A DNA stretch of 64,000 nucleotides from Edaphobacter sp. (GTDB lineage: Bacteria > Acidobacteriota > Terriglobia > Terriglobales > Acidobacteriaceae), in assembly GCA_025462645.1 (NCBI GenBank), contig JAOAPB010000045.1:62001-126000 (forward strand), in the 5' to 3' direction. Shown here piece after piece: positions 1-9,068 of this stretch (the first letter of the stretch is position 1; each line of letters begins with the position of its first letter). The position numbers were made by a program, and so were the translations under genes. The notes beneath the pieces were generated by a model. That model was not told where the DNA came from. It saw nothing but the letters and a program-made list of their open reading frames with translations, and searched no databases.

Positions 1-1
1 T

Positions 2-931
2 ACCCTCGAGTGCGCACCGGGCCAACTGACGGATGAAACGCTGGCGGAGCTTTTACAGCAGGGCATGAACCGGATCAGCTTTGGCGTGCAGTCCTTCGTG
101 GACAGGGAATCGGCTGCTGTCGGCCGTCTCCATACGCGACAACAATGCGAGGCGGAGATTACGCGTCTGCGTGCTGCGGGTATTCACGAGATCAATCTGG
201 ACCTGATCGCCGGACTGCCTCATCAGACCGCAGAGAGCTGGCAGTACTCCGTCGAACAGGCCATCGCCACTGCCGTGCCGCATGTCAGCGTCTACATGCT
301 GGAGGTGGATGAGGAGTCGCGGCTGGGCAAGGAGATGCTGGCCCATGGGACGCGCTATCACGCCTCGGCGGTTCCTTCGGAGGATGATGCTGCCGCCTGG
401 TATCAATCTGCCTGTGAAGCCTTCGACGGGGCTGGGCTGCGGCAGTATGAGATCTCGAACTTCGCACGGCAAGGACATGCGTCGCGTCACAACCTGAAGT
501 ATTGGCGACGGCAGCCCTACATAGGCTTCGGTCTTGATGCGCACTCCATGTTGTCGAATAGCACCGGCGCCGTACGGTTTGCGAATACGAGCGATATGGA
601 CGCCTATCTTGGCAGTGCCGCCGATGCGAGCCCTTTGCCAATCCTCCCTGAGATGGGAGGCTCGACCAACGTCGATGCGAAGATTATTAGCCGCGAAGAG
701 GCCTTCGAAGAGTCGCTCTTCCTAGGGTTGCGTCTGAACGACGGCGTCAGCCTCGGCGCGCTGCGCGGTGAGTTCGGCGAGGCAATGATCTATGAGACGA
801 TGCCGGCCCTGCTTGAAGTCCGCGACGCCGGCCTCGTGGAGCTGGGCTCCGACCAGATTCGCCTGACCGCCCACGGACGAATGGTCTCGAACGAAGTCTT
901 CAGCCGTCTGTTGCTTGGCTCGGCGGCATAA
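2..931 (+). CDS. hemW: HemW-like radical SAM haem chaperone (5' truncated by window edge)
   Basis: The reading frame is open from base 2, so the N-terminal part, including the radical SAM CxxxCxxC cluster motif, lies outside the window. The visible part starts with TLECAPGQLTDETL, then GMNRISFGVQSF, and continues with INLDLIAGLPHQT and QYEISNFA. These are hallmarks of the HemN/HemW family. HemW is the oxygen-independent coproporphyrinogen oxidase-like protein now regarded as a haem chaperone rather than an oxidase. The C-terminal HemN_C-like region (LFLGLRLNDGVSL) is present. The next gene starts 31 bases downstream, so co-transcription is likely. HemN itself is less likely because the C-terminal pattern fits HemW. 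Confidence 0.88.
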   Translation, partial: TLECAPGQLTDETLAELLQQGMNRISFGVQSFVDRESAAVGRLHTRQQCEAEITRLRAAGIHEINLDLIAGLPHQTAESWQYSVEQAIATAVPHVSVYMLEVDEESRLGKEMLAHGTRYHASAVPSEDDAAAWYQSACEAFDGAGLRQYEISNFARQGHASRHNLKYWRRQPYIGFGLDAHSMLSNSTGAVRFANTSDMDAYLGSAADASPLPILPEMGGSTNVDAKIISREEAFEESLFLGLRLNDGVSLGALRGEFGEAMIYETMPALLEVRDAGLVELGSDQIRLTAHGRMVSNEVFSRLLLGSAA

Positions 932-962
932 CCCAGACAACCCAGAGGAGCGAACGAACACC

Positions 963-1991
963 ATGATCGATCTACGCAGCGACACCGTCACCCGGCCTAC
1001 TCCCGCCATGCGCGCGGCGATGGTCTCCGCCGAAGTAGGTGACGACGTCTATGGAGAAGACCCAACGATCAACCGGTTGGAGAAGGAGGCCGCCTCCATC
1101 TTCGGCAGGGAGGCAGCCATCTTTGTCCCCACCGGCACGATGGGCAACCAGATCGCCATTCGCCTGCATACGGAGCATGGGCAGGAGGTCATCTGCGAGG
1201 CGCGGTCGCACGTTCTGGATTGGGAGATGGCCATGGTGGCTGCGTTCTCCGGGTGCCAGGCGCGAACGGTTGCGGCAGATCGCGGCATTCTCACCTGGAG
1301 TCACGTCAAGCAGGCTATCGGGCCGAAGATCTACTACCGTGCGCAGACCGGCCTGATCTGCCTGGAGAACACGCACAATATGGCTGGCGGTACGGTTACT
1401 CCTCTTGCCGTTCTGGAGGAGATATGGGATGGCGCTCGCGAAGCTGACCTGCCGGTACATCTCGATGGCGCTCGCGTCTTCAACGCAGCTACCGCGCTAG
1501 GCATCAGTGTCGCGGAGCTAACGCGCGGCTTCGACACGGTGATGTTTTGTCTGTCGAAGGGACTGGGCGCTCCTGTCGGCTCCATGCTGGTAGGGAGCAG
1601 GGAAGCTATCGACCGGGCGCGAATCCATCGCAAGGCATTAGGCGGCGGAATGCGGCAGGCCGGTGTTCTGGCTGCTGCCGGCTTGATCGCACTGAAGGAG
1701 ATGCCGGCGCGACTGACAGAAGACCATGCGAATGCCCGTCTACTCGCGGAGGTCATCGCAGCTGAGCCAGGCGCGGAGATCGACCGGGACGCCGTGCAGA
1801 CGAACATTGTGATCTTCAAACTCCGAGACAATAGCGATGCCGCAGCCTTTTGTGTTGCGCTGCGACATAAGGGAATACTCGCCAGTGCCGTGGGGCCGCA
1901 CTCAGTCCGTTTCGTCACGCATTTTGACGTCGACCGCAAGGACTGCGAGCAAGCGGCGTCTGTTGTCTCTGAGCAGTTGCGCCTGCTGTAG
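963..1991 (+). CDS. ltaE: Low-specificity threonine aldolase
   Basis: This 342-residue PLP enzyme cleaves L-threonine or L-allo-threonine to glycine and acetaldehyde in the cytoplasm. The N-terminus MIDLRSDTVTRPTPAMR is the family signature. VHLDGARVFNA and the PLP-lysine segment MFCLSKGLGAPVGSML match the aldolase fold. The ATG at 963 is preferred over the in-frame upstream ATG at 915 because AGAGGAG lies just before it and the family begins with MIDLRSDT. Length is normal for the family. It lies 31 bases after hemW on the same strand. Confidence 0.93.
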   Translation: MIDLRSDTVTRPTPAMRAAMVSAEVGDDVYGEDPTINRLEKEAASIFGREAAIFVPTGTMGNQIAIRLHTEHGQEVICEARSHVLDWEMAMVAAFSGCQARTVAADRGILTWSHVKQAIGPKIYYRAQTGLICLENTHNMAGGTVTPLAVLEEIWDGAREADLPVHLDGARVFNAATALGISVAELTRGFDTVMFCLSKGLGAPVGSMLVGSREAIDRARIHRKALGGGMRQAGVLAAAGLIALKEMPARLTEDHANARLLAEVIAAEPGAEIDRDAVQTNIVIFKLRDNSDAAAFCVALRHKGILASAVGPHSVRFVTHFDVDRKDCEQAASVVSEQLRLL

Positions 1992-2004
1992 CGAAGAGGA
2001 GGAG

Positions 2005-3801
2005 TTAGTCGCCGCCAGCGTTAATGGTCGGCTTCGTTGCCAGGAAGACGCTGACTACCGTGCCATGCGCCGCTTCGCTTGTGTCGCTGACCAGTTCGAT
2101 GCTGCCGCCGTGTTTGTTGATAATTCCGCGACTCACCCAGAGGCCCAGCCCGGTGCCGTTCTCACCTTTCGTGGTGAAGAAGGGCTGAAATAACTGTGGA
2201 CGGACACTCTCGGGAACGCCTACGCCGTTGTCCGTGATGATCACTGTAGCGCCCGCCTGCAACTTGTGGCCATCGACATCGACACCGGCCGCCTGAGGGG
2301 AGATACTGACCCGCACCTCGCCGCCCGGACTCGCCGCCTCGGCAGCATTCGTTATGAGATTGGTGAAGACCTGGCGAAGCTCGGCAGGGAAGGCATCCAC
2401 CGTGACGGCGGAGGGCAGATTGGGGCGCATGGTTACATGTAGATCGCTGAACCTTCGCTCCATCAGCAGGAGGATCTCCTGCAGCATCTCCTTCAGATCG
2501 ACCTGAACGGGTGCCTTGGATTCGCGGTATAGCCCAAGCATGGCGCGGCTGATCTGAGTCACGCGCGTCAACTCCTGCTCGGCCATATCCATAAACTGCT
2601 TCGACTCTTCTTCGGAGGCTCCTGTGCGCATGAGGTAAAGGAGGTTAGATACGGAATCGAGCGGGTTGTGGATCTCATGGGCGATTGTTGCCGCCAGCCT
2701 TCCGGCTACAGCAAGCTTCTCGCTCGCCAGTAAGGCCTCCTGAGTGCGTCGCTCCTTGGTGATGTCGCGAAATACGAGGACGATGCCAGCTGTACCACCG
2801 GTCTGGTCACGGATGGGAGCGCCACTGTCGGCGACATACAGCTCGGTTTCATCCTTGCGAATGAGTACGGTATGGTTAGCCAAATCGACGATGCTGTTCA
2901 GACGTTTTACCTTGGCGACAGGATTCTCCATGACCGCGCGGGTTGTCTCGTGGACGATGCGGAAGACGTCTTCGAGGGGGCGGCCTATGGCCTCCGTCTC
3001 GCTCCAGCCCGTCAACTCGCGAGCTACAGGGTTCATCATCTGTATCCTGCCGTCGACATCGCAGCTGATCACGCCATCCCCGATGGAAGCTAGCGTAGTG
3101 CGGAGCTGCTGTTCAGACCGGAAGATCTCCTCTGCACGTCGGTTCAGCACATCCAACGACGTCTTATAGGCATCGGAGACGGCGTGCAGGCGGCTGCGAG
3201 TAAACATGCCGATCAGAATTCCCATGCTGAGGGCCAGCAAGAGAAGCCCGACCAGCATGTCATGAACCTGTTGATGCCATAAAGAAATGCGCGCCGTGCG
3301 ATGCTCTTCGGCGTTATGGATGATTGAGTTGATATCGTTTCGAACCTTATCCATTAGGGACTTGCCCTGAAGATTCAACTCGACATCGCTGGTCTGGCCG
3401 CCTGCGCGAACTGTAGCGATGACGGGCAGAGCGAAGGCATCCCGCCATGTCTGGTGCTCGTTCTGCATATCCGCGATAAGGTTCTTCTGGTCGGGATCCG
3501 AGCCGGCAACCTTATCGAGTCGCTGAAACTCGGCCTGCATATGTGATTCAGCTTCGATGTAAGGTTGAAGAAACCGAGTGTCCGAGGTCGTCTCATAGCC
3601 CCGGAGACCAGACTCCTCATCCACCATGAGTTTGGCGATAAGGGCAGCCTGAGCGATGCGCGCATCAGACTCCTGAATCAGGTTGACGGTGGCGTTGGCT
3701 CCCCGTATCTGCCAGTAGAGAGCCCCGGCCGTGAGTAAGAGCGCCACCACAGGCAGCAGGAAGACCTGGCGGAGGATACGATTGAATTGGGATAGATTCA
3801 C
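2005..3801 (-). CDS. CHASE3-PAS hybrid-type sensor histidine kinase (no receiver)
   Basis: A 598-residue membrane kinase starting with GTG at 3801. The first transmembrane segment is at about residues 11-30. A CHASE3-like four-helix sensor follows (about 35-175), then a second membrane segment (about 181-200), a PAS domain (about 232-348, ending FRDITKE), HisKA with the phospho-acceptor in IAHEIHNPLDS (His375), and an HATPase domain with ITDNGVGVPE and GTGLGLWVSRG. It lies 24 bases downstream of a single-domain response regulator on the same strand, so the two probably form a two-component pair. The sensed signal is not evident. Confidence 0.9.
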   Translation of the reverse strand: MNLSQFNRILRQVFLLPVVALLLTAGALYWQIRGANATVNLIQESDARIAQAALIAKLMVDEESGLRGYETTSDTRFLQPYIEAESHMQAEFQRLDKVAGSDPDQKNLIADMQNEHQTWRDAFALPVIATVRAGGQTSDVELNLQGKSLMDKVRNDINSIIHNAEEHRTARISLWHQQVHDMLVGLLLLALSMGILIGMFTRSRLHAVSDAYKTSLDVLNRRAEEIFRSEQQLRTTLASIGDGVISCDVDGRIQMMNPVARELTGWSETEAIGRPLEDVFRIVHETTRAVMENPVAKVKRLNSIVDLANHTVLIRKDETELYVADSGAPIRDQTGGTAGIVLVFRDITKERRTQEALLASEKLAVAGRLAATIAHEIHNPLDSVSNLLYLMRTGASEEESKQFMDMAEQELTRVTQISRAMLGLYRESKAPVQVDLKEMLQEILLLMERRFSDLHVTMRPNLPSAVTVDAFPAELRQVFTNLITNAAEAASPGGEVRVSISPQAAGVDVDGHKLQAGATVIITDNGVGVPESVRPQLFQPFFTTKGENGTGLGLWVSRGIINKHGGSIELVSDTSEAAHGTVVSVFLATKPTINAGGD

Positions 3802-3825
3802 AGCCTTCTGATCCTGACCCTCTCG

Positions 3826-4200
3826 CTATGATGCATTTACTGGATGAAGTAAGCGTCCTAACTTATTTAGAAGAGTAGGTGCACCCTCACCTTTAGTCAT
3901 ATACAGGTCAACCAGGGAGGTAACCTCGGCTGGAAGGCCAATATAAGCTGAGAGCAGGAGTATGGGAATATGAGGCTTGGCCTGACGCATTCTGGACGCA
4001 ACTTCGCCTCCGTGCATTCCTGGCATGGAATAGTCCAGGATAACGGCCTCTACAGGCTCTCTTGAGAAAACCTCCAGCCCCGCAGCCCCGTTGAGCGCCG
4101 TCAATACTCGATAGCCGGCACGCTCCAACAGGATCTTTCGAACCCTCAGGCCGACCAGTTCGTCATCCACGCAAAGGATGAGGTGGGACTCGTGTGACAT
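3826..4200 (-). CDS. Single-domain response regulator (CheY-like receiver)
   Basis: A 124-residue receiver domain with no output domain. CVDDE supplies the acidic pocket, and the phospho-acceptor is the Asp in VILDYSMPGMHGG. LLLSA and YMTKGEG supply the Thr/Ser and Lys positions. A longer reading would begin at TTG 4218, but the ATG at 4200 has a GAGAGA ribosome site and places the receiver normally. It precedes the CHASE3 kinase by 24 bases in the same orientation. Its output is probably by protein-protein contact or phosphotransfer. Confidence 0.85.
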   Translation of the reverse strand: MSHESHLILCVDDELVGLRVRKILLERAGYRVLTALNGAAGLEVFSREPVEAVILDYSMPGMHGGEVASRMRQAKPHIPILLLSAYIGLPAEVTSLVDLYMTKGEGAPTLLNKLGRLLHPVNAS

Positions 4201-4245
4201 AGATCTCTCGTTCGGCAACAGTAGCGTTACAAAGTTAATCTAGAG

Positions 4246-4273
4246 TATACGTAGGCATGTTCTCCTATACGTA
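4246..4273. promoter_or_regulatory. Direct repeat TATACGTA in divergent intergenic region
   Basis: TATACGTA occurs at 4246-4253 and again at 4266-4273, exactly 20 bases apart. They lie between the minus-strand receiver gene and the plus-strand phoB-like gene. Two helical turns of spacing in a divergent promoter region suggest an operator for a dimeric regulator. This is a pattern only; the binding protein is unknown. Confidence 0.35.
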
Positions 4274-4373
4274 CTATGGGTCATTGACGATTCATCGTAC
4301 GTTTGCAAAGAATCAACTTGCAATGGGTTAGCCTGAAGACGGTAACGTCGCGTAAACGATCGAGGTCTACGAA

Positions 4374-5078
4374 TTGAGTCAGACGATTTTTGTGTTGGAA
4401 GATGATGCAGACATCTCCCGTCTAGTCCAGTACCATCTGGAGAGCGCCGGTTTTACAGTTCGCCCCTATTTGACCATTGGTCAGATTCTTCCTGACGCCG
4501 AGCGTCAACCGCCTGCGCTGTTTCTGCTGGATATCATGGTCCCGGGTGGCGATGGTCTGGACCTGTGCCGTAGACTGCGCCAGAATCCCACCCTTAGCAT
4601 TGTCCCCATCATCTTCCTGACCGCCCGCGCCGCCGAAAATGACCGCGTGCACGGCCTGGAGATGGGTGCGGACGACTACATCACCAAGCCCTTCGCCACG
4701 CGCGAGCTGGTGGCTCGGGTTAAGGCTGTCCTTCGCCGTTTCGAGCGACCTACAAGCCCATCTGTCATCAAGTTCGAGAACATCGAGATCGACGCCAGTG
4801 CGATGCAACTGCGGGTCGATGGCGATCTGGTGACGACGACCGCGACCGAGTTTCGCCTTCTCGACTATCTGGCACGTCATCCGGGCCGGGTCTTCAGCCG
4901 TGACCATCTGCTGGATGCGGTGTGGGGAGATGCGCGCTTCGTGACGCCGCGCTCGGTTGACGTCTATGTCCGACGCATCCGGGAGAAGATCGAGGTTGAT
5001 GCCGAAACGCCGCGCTACCTTAAAACGATGCGCGGTGCCGGCTACCGGTTCGAGATTCCGAAGATGGCACAAGCTTAG
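4374..5078 (+). CDS. phoB: PhoB-type response regulator
   Basis: A 234-residue OmpR/PhoB-family regulator. The receiver domain (1-120) has FVLEDDADI, phospho-acceptor Asp53 in LLDIMVPGGDG, and FLTARAAENDR. The winged-helix output domain (about 130-232) has TATEFRLLDYLARHPGRVFSRDHLLDAVWG and the ending RGAGYRFE. The start is TTG at 4374 with GAGG upstream, and no better ATG is in frame. It is followed by a phoR-like kinase and the pst operon, so phosphate control is the likely role. Its target could be the site at 6749-6770. Confidence 0.9.
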   Translation: MSQTIFVLEDDADISRLVQYHLESAGFTVRPYLTIGQILPDAERQPPALFLLDIMVPGGDGLDLCRRLRQNPTLSIVPIIFLTARAAENDRVHGLEMGADDYITKPFATRELVARVKAVLRRFERPTSPSVIKFENIEIDASAMQLRVDGDLVTTTATEFRLLDYLARHPGRVFSRDHLLDAVWGDARFVTPRSVDVYVRRIREKIEVDAETPRYLKTMRGAGYRFEIPKMAQA

Positions 5079-5222
5079 GCGCAGCGTCTGCCGAAAGTTT
5101 GCCCTGCTGTCTCGCTCTACGCACGGCTTCGTCCGTGTTGTAAGAGTTCTCTTTGTTGCAGCTTTGGCCGCTGAGGCCCAGGTTCTTCGATATGGGCCGC
5201 AGCATCTTCTAAGGGGCAGTTC

Positions 5223-6590
5223 GTGACGCGTGGTCTCTTCTTCTCGTTCTTCATCCGAATAACGATTGCTTTGGCATTCGTCGCAGTGATGCGAGTCTGG
5301 TTCACCCCACACTGGATAGTGGGTTCCATCCTTATTCTTACCTGGGCCGCTATCAATGCCTTTTTGCTGACTCGTTCCGTGCGGCGCAACATTGCTCTGC
5401 TTCAGACTTCCACTGCGGCAATTCCCGAACGTCCCGTCGGCGTTATGGCACATCAGTACAGCGATTTCGACGGCCTCGCCCAGGCCATTTCGCTGGCCTC
5501 GGGTCATGTGGAGCGGGTGTTGACCGATGCATCTGAGAGCCGCCGCGAGTTGGAGGCGATGATCGACAGCATGCAGGACGCCGTCGTCGCGGTTGATCCC
5601 GCTGGACGCATTCAGTGGACCAATCAGCGGATGCAGCGGCTAATGCCGGGCGCGTCGGTCAGCAGCGCTGTGCGGGTCGGGCACTCTCTGGTCCAGACCA
5701 TCCGCGACCCCGACGTTCTCGCATGCGTTAGGACGGCCCTCGAGGAGCGTGTGGTCAGTGAGCGCCGCTCGACCTCGCTTCTGCCGGGTCGGATCTTCGA
5801 GGTTGCTGCCTCACCGATGCCCGGTGGAGGAGCGGTCGCCGTGTTGCACGACATCACCCGGATTGAGCAGGTTGAGCGCACTCAGCGGGACTTCGTCGCC
5901 AACGTCTCCCACGAACTGCGCACTCCACTGACGTCGATCACCGGCTATGTCGAGACCTTGCTGGACCATGAACCCTCTCTGAGCTCGCAGGCCCGCGAGT
6001 TCCTGACGACGATCTTGAAAAACGCTACCCGGATGAACCGCTTGACCGAGGACCTTCTGGTAATGGCCCGGGTCGAGTCCTCCGAACAGGAGCTTCATCC
6101 AGGGCCGGTACGCGCGGACATCCTGGTCTACGACGCCATCCAGGCCATGAGCGGTCTCGTCCAGGATGAGGAGGCCGTTCTTGAGACCGGGGAGCTGACC
6201 GAGGCCGACGTCTTCGCCGATACCGATGCCATCCTCCAGGTGCTTAGCAATCTGATTGAAAACGGCATCAAGTACGGTCGAGCCCGCAATGAGCTGCACT
6301 GTCGGGTAGTCGTCAGCGCGCGCGAGATCTCCGACCCCATCGAGGCGGTGGAGTTCAGTGTCCGCGACTTTGGCCAGGGGATTGCTTCAGAACACCTCAA
6401 CCGGATCTTTGAGCGCTTTTACCGTGTTGACAAAGCCCGTTCGCGGGAGTCTGGCGGAACTGGCCTGGGCCTAGCCATCGCACGGCATATGGTGCAGACT
6501 CAGGGCGGTACGATCAGGGCCGAAAGTGAGCTGAACTCCGGAAGCACATTCATTTTTACCCTTCCGAAGCCACAATCTCCCGTCAATTGA
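5223..6590 (+). CDS. phoR: PhoR-type phosphate sensor histidine kinase
   Basis: A 455-residue kinase starting at GTG 5223 with AGGGG seven bases before it. Two short N-terminal membrane helices (about 6-25 and 32-50) leave almost no periplasmic domain, as in PhoR. A PAS domain (about 108-212) precedes HisKA with His230 in NVSHELRTPLTSI. The HATPase domain has NLIENGIKYG and the G box GGTGLGLAIA. It lies 144 bases after phoB and directly before the pst genes. PhoR normally reads phosphate through PstSCAB and PhoU, all encoded here. Confidence 0.9.
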   Translation: MTRGLFFSFFIRITIALAFVAVMRVWFTPHWIVGSILILTWAAINAFLLTRSVRRNIALLQTSTAAIPERPVGVMAHQYSDFDGLAQAISLASGHVERVLTDASESRRELEAMIDSMQDAVVAVDPAGRIQWTNQRMQRLMPGASVSSAVRVGHSLVQTIRDPDVLACVRTALEERVVSERRSTSLLPGRIFEVAASPMPGGGAVAVLHDITRIEQVERTQRDFVANVSHELRTPLTSITGYVETLLDHEPSLSSQAREFLTTILKNATRMNRLTEDLLVMARVESSEQELHPGPVRADILVYDAIQAMSGLVQDEEAVLETGELTEADVFADTDAILQVLSNLIENGIKYGRARNELHCRVVVSAREISDPIEAVEFSVRDFGQGIASEHLNRIFERFYRVDKARSRESGGTGLGLAIARHMVQTQGGTIRAESELNSGSTFIFTLPKPQSPVN

Positions 6591-6748
6591 AGGTCAAAGG
6601 CATCCGAAAAGTCATGACTCGCTCCGGCCGCGCCGCAAGTATCCTGTCTTGTTTTTGCAGCCTCAGCCACTTAGGCCTGACTTCGTTTGACACACAGTGC
6701 CATCGCTAACTCTATTTTTTCCGTTGTTTTTTGCCGTTTTCACCGGTA

Positions 6749-6788
6749 TGTAACCTCATCGTAACAATTGCCCATCACACTCTATATA
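6749..6788 (+). promoter_or_regulatory. Candidate Pho box and -10 of the pst operon
   Basis: TGTAAC at 6749-6754 and CGTAAC at 6760-6765 form direct repeats with an 11-base period, the spacing of PhoB half-sites. About 12 bases after the 22-base box is TATATA (6783-6788), placed as a -10 element. No good -35 is needed in a PhoB-activated promoter. The pstS start follows about 55 bases later. The half-sites differ from the enterobacterial CTGTCAT consensus, so this is a position-based inference. Confidence 0.55.
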
Positions 6789-6842
6789 GATGCGTCGAAG
6801 GTATTGCGAAGCGGTCGCCGCACCCAATTCGAGGGGGAACAA

Positions 6843-7853
6843 GTGAAACTGAAAGTCATCGCAGCAGCAGGCCTACTGGCTCTGACTGTCGCAGGAGCTA
6901 ATGCACAGAACATTAATGGAGCAGGGGCTACCTTTCCTTATCCCATCTACTCCAAGTGGTTCAGCGAATATAGCCAGCAGCACCCAAGCGTGAAGATCAA
7001 CTATCAGCCCATCGGCTCGGGCGGCGGTATCCGGCAGGTCTCCGAAGGTACGGTCGATTTTGGTGCCACTGACGGCCCCATGAGCGACGAGCAGATCAAC
7101 AGCGCGAAGGTGAAGACGATGCATATCCCCACCGTCCTCGGCGCGGTTGTTCCGGTATACAACATCCCCGGCGTCAGCAAGGATCTCAACTTCTCTGGCG
7201 ACGTGATCGCCGATATCTATCTCGGCAAGATCGCCAAGTGGAACGACGGCCGCATCTCGAAGGACAATCCCGGCGTCAGCCTCCCCGACAAGGCGATCCT
7301 GCCCGTCTATCGCTCGGATGGAAGCGGAACCACCTACATCTTCACCGACTATCTCTCGAAGGTCAGCTCAGACTGGTCTAGCAAGGTGGGTAAGAACACC
7401 TCCGTCAAGTGGCCCACGGGCATCGGTCAGAAGGGAAATGAAGGCGTTGCCGGAATGGTTCGCCAGTCGCCTTACTCCTTCGGGTATGTCGAGTTGATCT
7501 ACGCGACCCAAAACAAGATGGCCTACGGTGCAGTACGCAACGCCGCAGGTAAGTTCCTCAAGGCGACGACTGATGGCGTGACTGCCGCGGCTGCGGCTTC
7601 TGCCAAGACGATGCCTGCCGACTACCGCGTCTCAATAACGAACGCCAGCGGCGCAACCTCATACCCGATCTCCAGCTTTACGTGGCTGCTGATTCCGACC
7701 CACTCGACTGACCCGGCGAAGGCGAAAGCTCTCTCCGACTTCCTAGGCTGGATGCTTGATCATGGTGAAGACGAGGCTGCGGCATTGAGCTATGCTCCTC
7801 TGCCAAAGCCAGTGCAGGCTATGGTCCGAAAGAGCATCGCTCAGATCAAATAG
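6843..7853 (+). CDS. pstS: Phosphate ABC transporter substrate-binding protein PstS
   Basis: A 336-residue exported phosphate-binding protein. The GTG at 6843 follows GAGGGGGAA and is preferred to the upstream in-frame start at 6768, because it gives a normal signal peptide (KLKVIAAAGLLALTVAGANAQ, cleaved after ANA). The mature protein begins with INGAGATFPYPIYSKW. It contains YQPIGSGGGIRQ and DFGATDGPM, which form the phosphate pocket, and YRSDGSGTTYIFTDYL. It is the first gene of pstSCAB-phoU and is separated from pstC by a hairpin. Confidence 0.95.
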   Translation: MKLKVIAAAGLLALTVAGANAQNINGAGATFPYPIYSKWFSEYSQQHPSVKINYQPIGSGGGIRQVSEGTVDFGATDGPMSDEQINSAKVKTMHIPTVLGAVVPVYNIPGVSKDLNFSGDVIADIYLGKIAKWNDGRISKDNPGVSLPDKAILPVYRSDGSGTTYIFTDYLSKVSSDWSSKVGKNTSVKWPTGIGQKGNEGVAGMVRQSPYSFGYVELIYATQNKMAYGAVRNAAGKFLKATTDGVTAAAAASAKTMPADYRVSITNASGATSYPISSFTWLLIPTHSTDPAKAKALSDFLGWMLDHGEDEAAALSYAPLPKPVQAMVRKSIAQIK

Positions 7854-7860
7854 CTATACC

Positions 7861-7903
7861 GCCGCGCGGAACTCATCTTCTACGGGTTCCGTGCGGCTCC
7901 TTT
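7861..7903 (+). terminator. Hairpin between pstS and pstC (probable attenuator)
   Basis: The arm at 7861-7872 pairs with 7886-7897 over 12 base pairs with one G-U pair. The loop is 13 bases and a short CCTTT run follows. It starts seven bases after the pstS stop codon. It could terminate part of the transcripts or protect the pstS 3' end, giving more PstS than PstCAB. Confidence 0.6.
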
Positions 7904-7986
7904 ATCTGCTGATCTCTCATCCCATCGGCCAACTACAATCAGCCATTGAAGCGCCGACAGAAAATCAGCACACAGGAAACAGGATT

Positions 7987-9066
7987 GTGCCCTCGAGCCG
8001 TATGACTACCGAACGAGAACCCGGTTCTTCAATGCCCGCGCCGGCTATCGCACCGGCCATGCCTGCCAGCTTCGCAGCGGACCCGACACCTGTCTCCGCC
8101 AGCGGCCCCCCTTCTCCTATTCGTGCCTATCTAAGCAAGCGCGGCAGCGGCCGACTTGCTGACAACAGCTTCGCCGCAGTCATGCTGCTATGCGCCTGCA
8201 GCATCTTCGCGATTGTCCTCTTTATCTTCAGTATTCTCATTCTTCGCTCCCATCTCAGCCTCGTTCAATTCGGCTGGAAGTTCTTCACCCGTCAGGCATG
8301 GGATCCCGTTGCTGGCGACTTCGGTGCGTTGCCCTTTATCTACGGCACCGTTGCCACTTCGTTACTCGCGCTCTTGATTGCTGTGCCCTTGGCCTTAGGG
8401 GTGGCCGTCTTCATCACCGAGCTCTGCCCTCGGCCCCTGCGCGCTCCGATCTCTTTTCTCACGGAGCTTCTCGCCGCAATCCCCAGCGTGGTCTATGGTT
8501 TGTGGGCTGTCTTCGTGCTTGTCCCACTGATGCGTGAAGTCATAGGCCCATTTCTGATGAAGACCCTCGGCTGGACTGGCTTCTTCGATGGCCCTAACTT
8601 CGGTGTCGGTCTGCTTACCGCTAGCATCATCCTCGCCATCATGATCCTCCCGATCATCTCGTCGCTTACCCGTGACATCATGACGGCGGTCCCCAATACC
8701 CAGCGTGAGGCTGTCCTCGCACTAGGCGCAACACGTTGGGAGATGATTCGCATCGGAGTCCTCCGCAACTCGCGCATCGGTATCGTCGGCGCGATTATGC
8801 TTGGTCTTGGCCGAGCCCTCGGTGAGACCATGGCCGTGACGATGGTCATCGGCAACCATCCTGAGATTCACAAGTCTCTCTTCGCTCCTAGCCACACACT
8901 GGCTAGCGTCATTGCGGGAGAGTTTTCCGAGGCCACCGGGGATCTCTATTTGAGCGCGCTCATCGAGATCGGCCTTGCTCTCTTTCTCGTCACAATCGTC
9001 GTCAACGCGATTGCCCGCCTTATGGTCTGGGCTGTGACGCGTGGCGCACCGGCAAGGGTGGCCTAA
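7987..9066 (+). CDS. pstC: Phosphate ABC transporter permease PstC
   Basis: A 359-residue inner-membrane permease. The GTG at 7987 has AGGA nine bases upstream; the next ATG (8002) has none. An unusually long, Pro/Ala-rich N-terminal tail of about 50 residues precedes the first membrane helix (FAAVMLLCACSIFAIVLF). The EAA loop appears as TQREAVLALGATRWEMIRIGVL, followed by LGRALGETMAVTMVIGN, typical of PstC. It overlaps no neighbour and is followed two bases later by pstA. With PstA it forms the channel energised by PstB. Confidence 0.93.
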   Translation: MPSSRMTTEREPGSSMPAPAIAPAMPASFAADPTPVSASGPPSPIRAYLSKRGSGRLADNSFAAVMLLCACSIFAIVLFIFSILILRSHLSLVQFGWKFFTRQAWDPVAGDFGALPFIYGTVATSLLALLIAVPLALGVAVFITELCPRPLRAPISFLTELLAAIPSVVYGLWAVFVLVPLMREVIGPFLMKTLGWTGFFDGPNFGVGLLTASIILAIMILPIISSLTRDIMTAVPNTQREAVLALGATRWEMIRIGVLRNSRIGIVGAIMLGLGRALGETMAVTMVIGNHPEIHKSLFAPSHTLASVIAGEFSEATGDLYLSALIEIGLALFLVTIVVNAIARLMVWAVTRGAPARVA

Positions 9067-9068
9067 AT

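Noticed and set aside
4422-5507. A 361-codon minus-strand frame over phoB and phoR
   Set aside because: It is antisense to two well-supported signalling genes and its product is low-complexity and without motifs.
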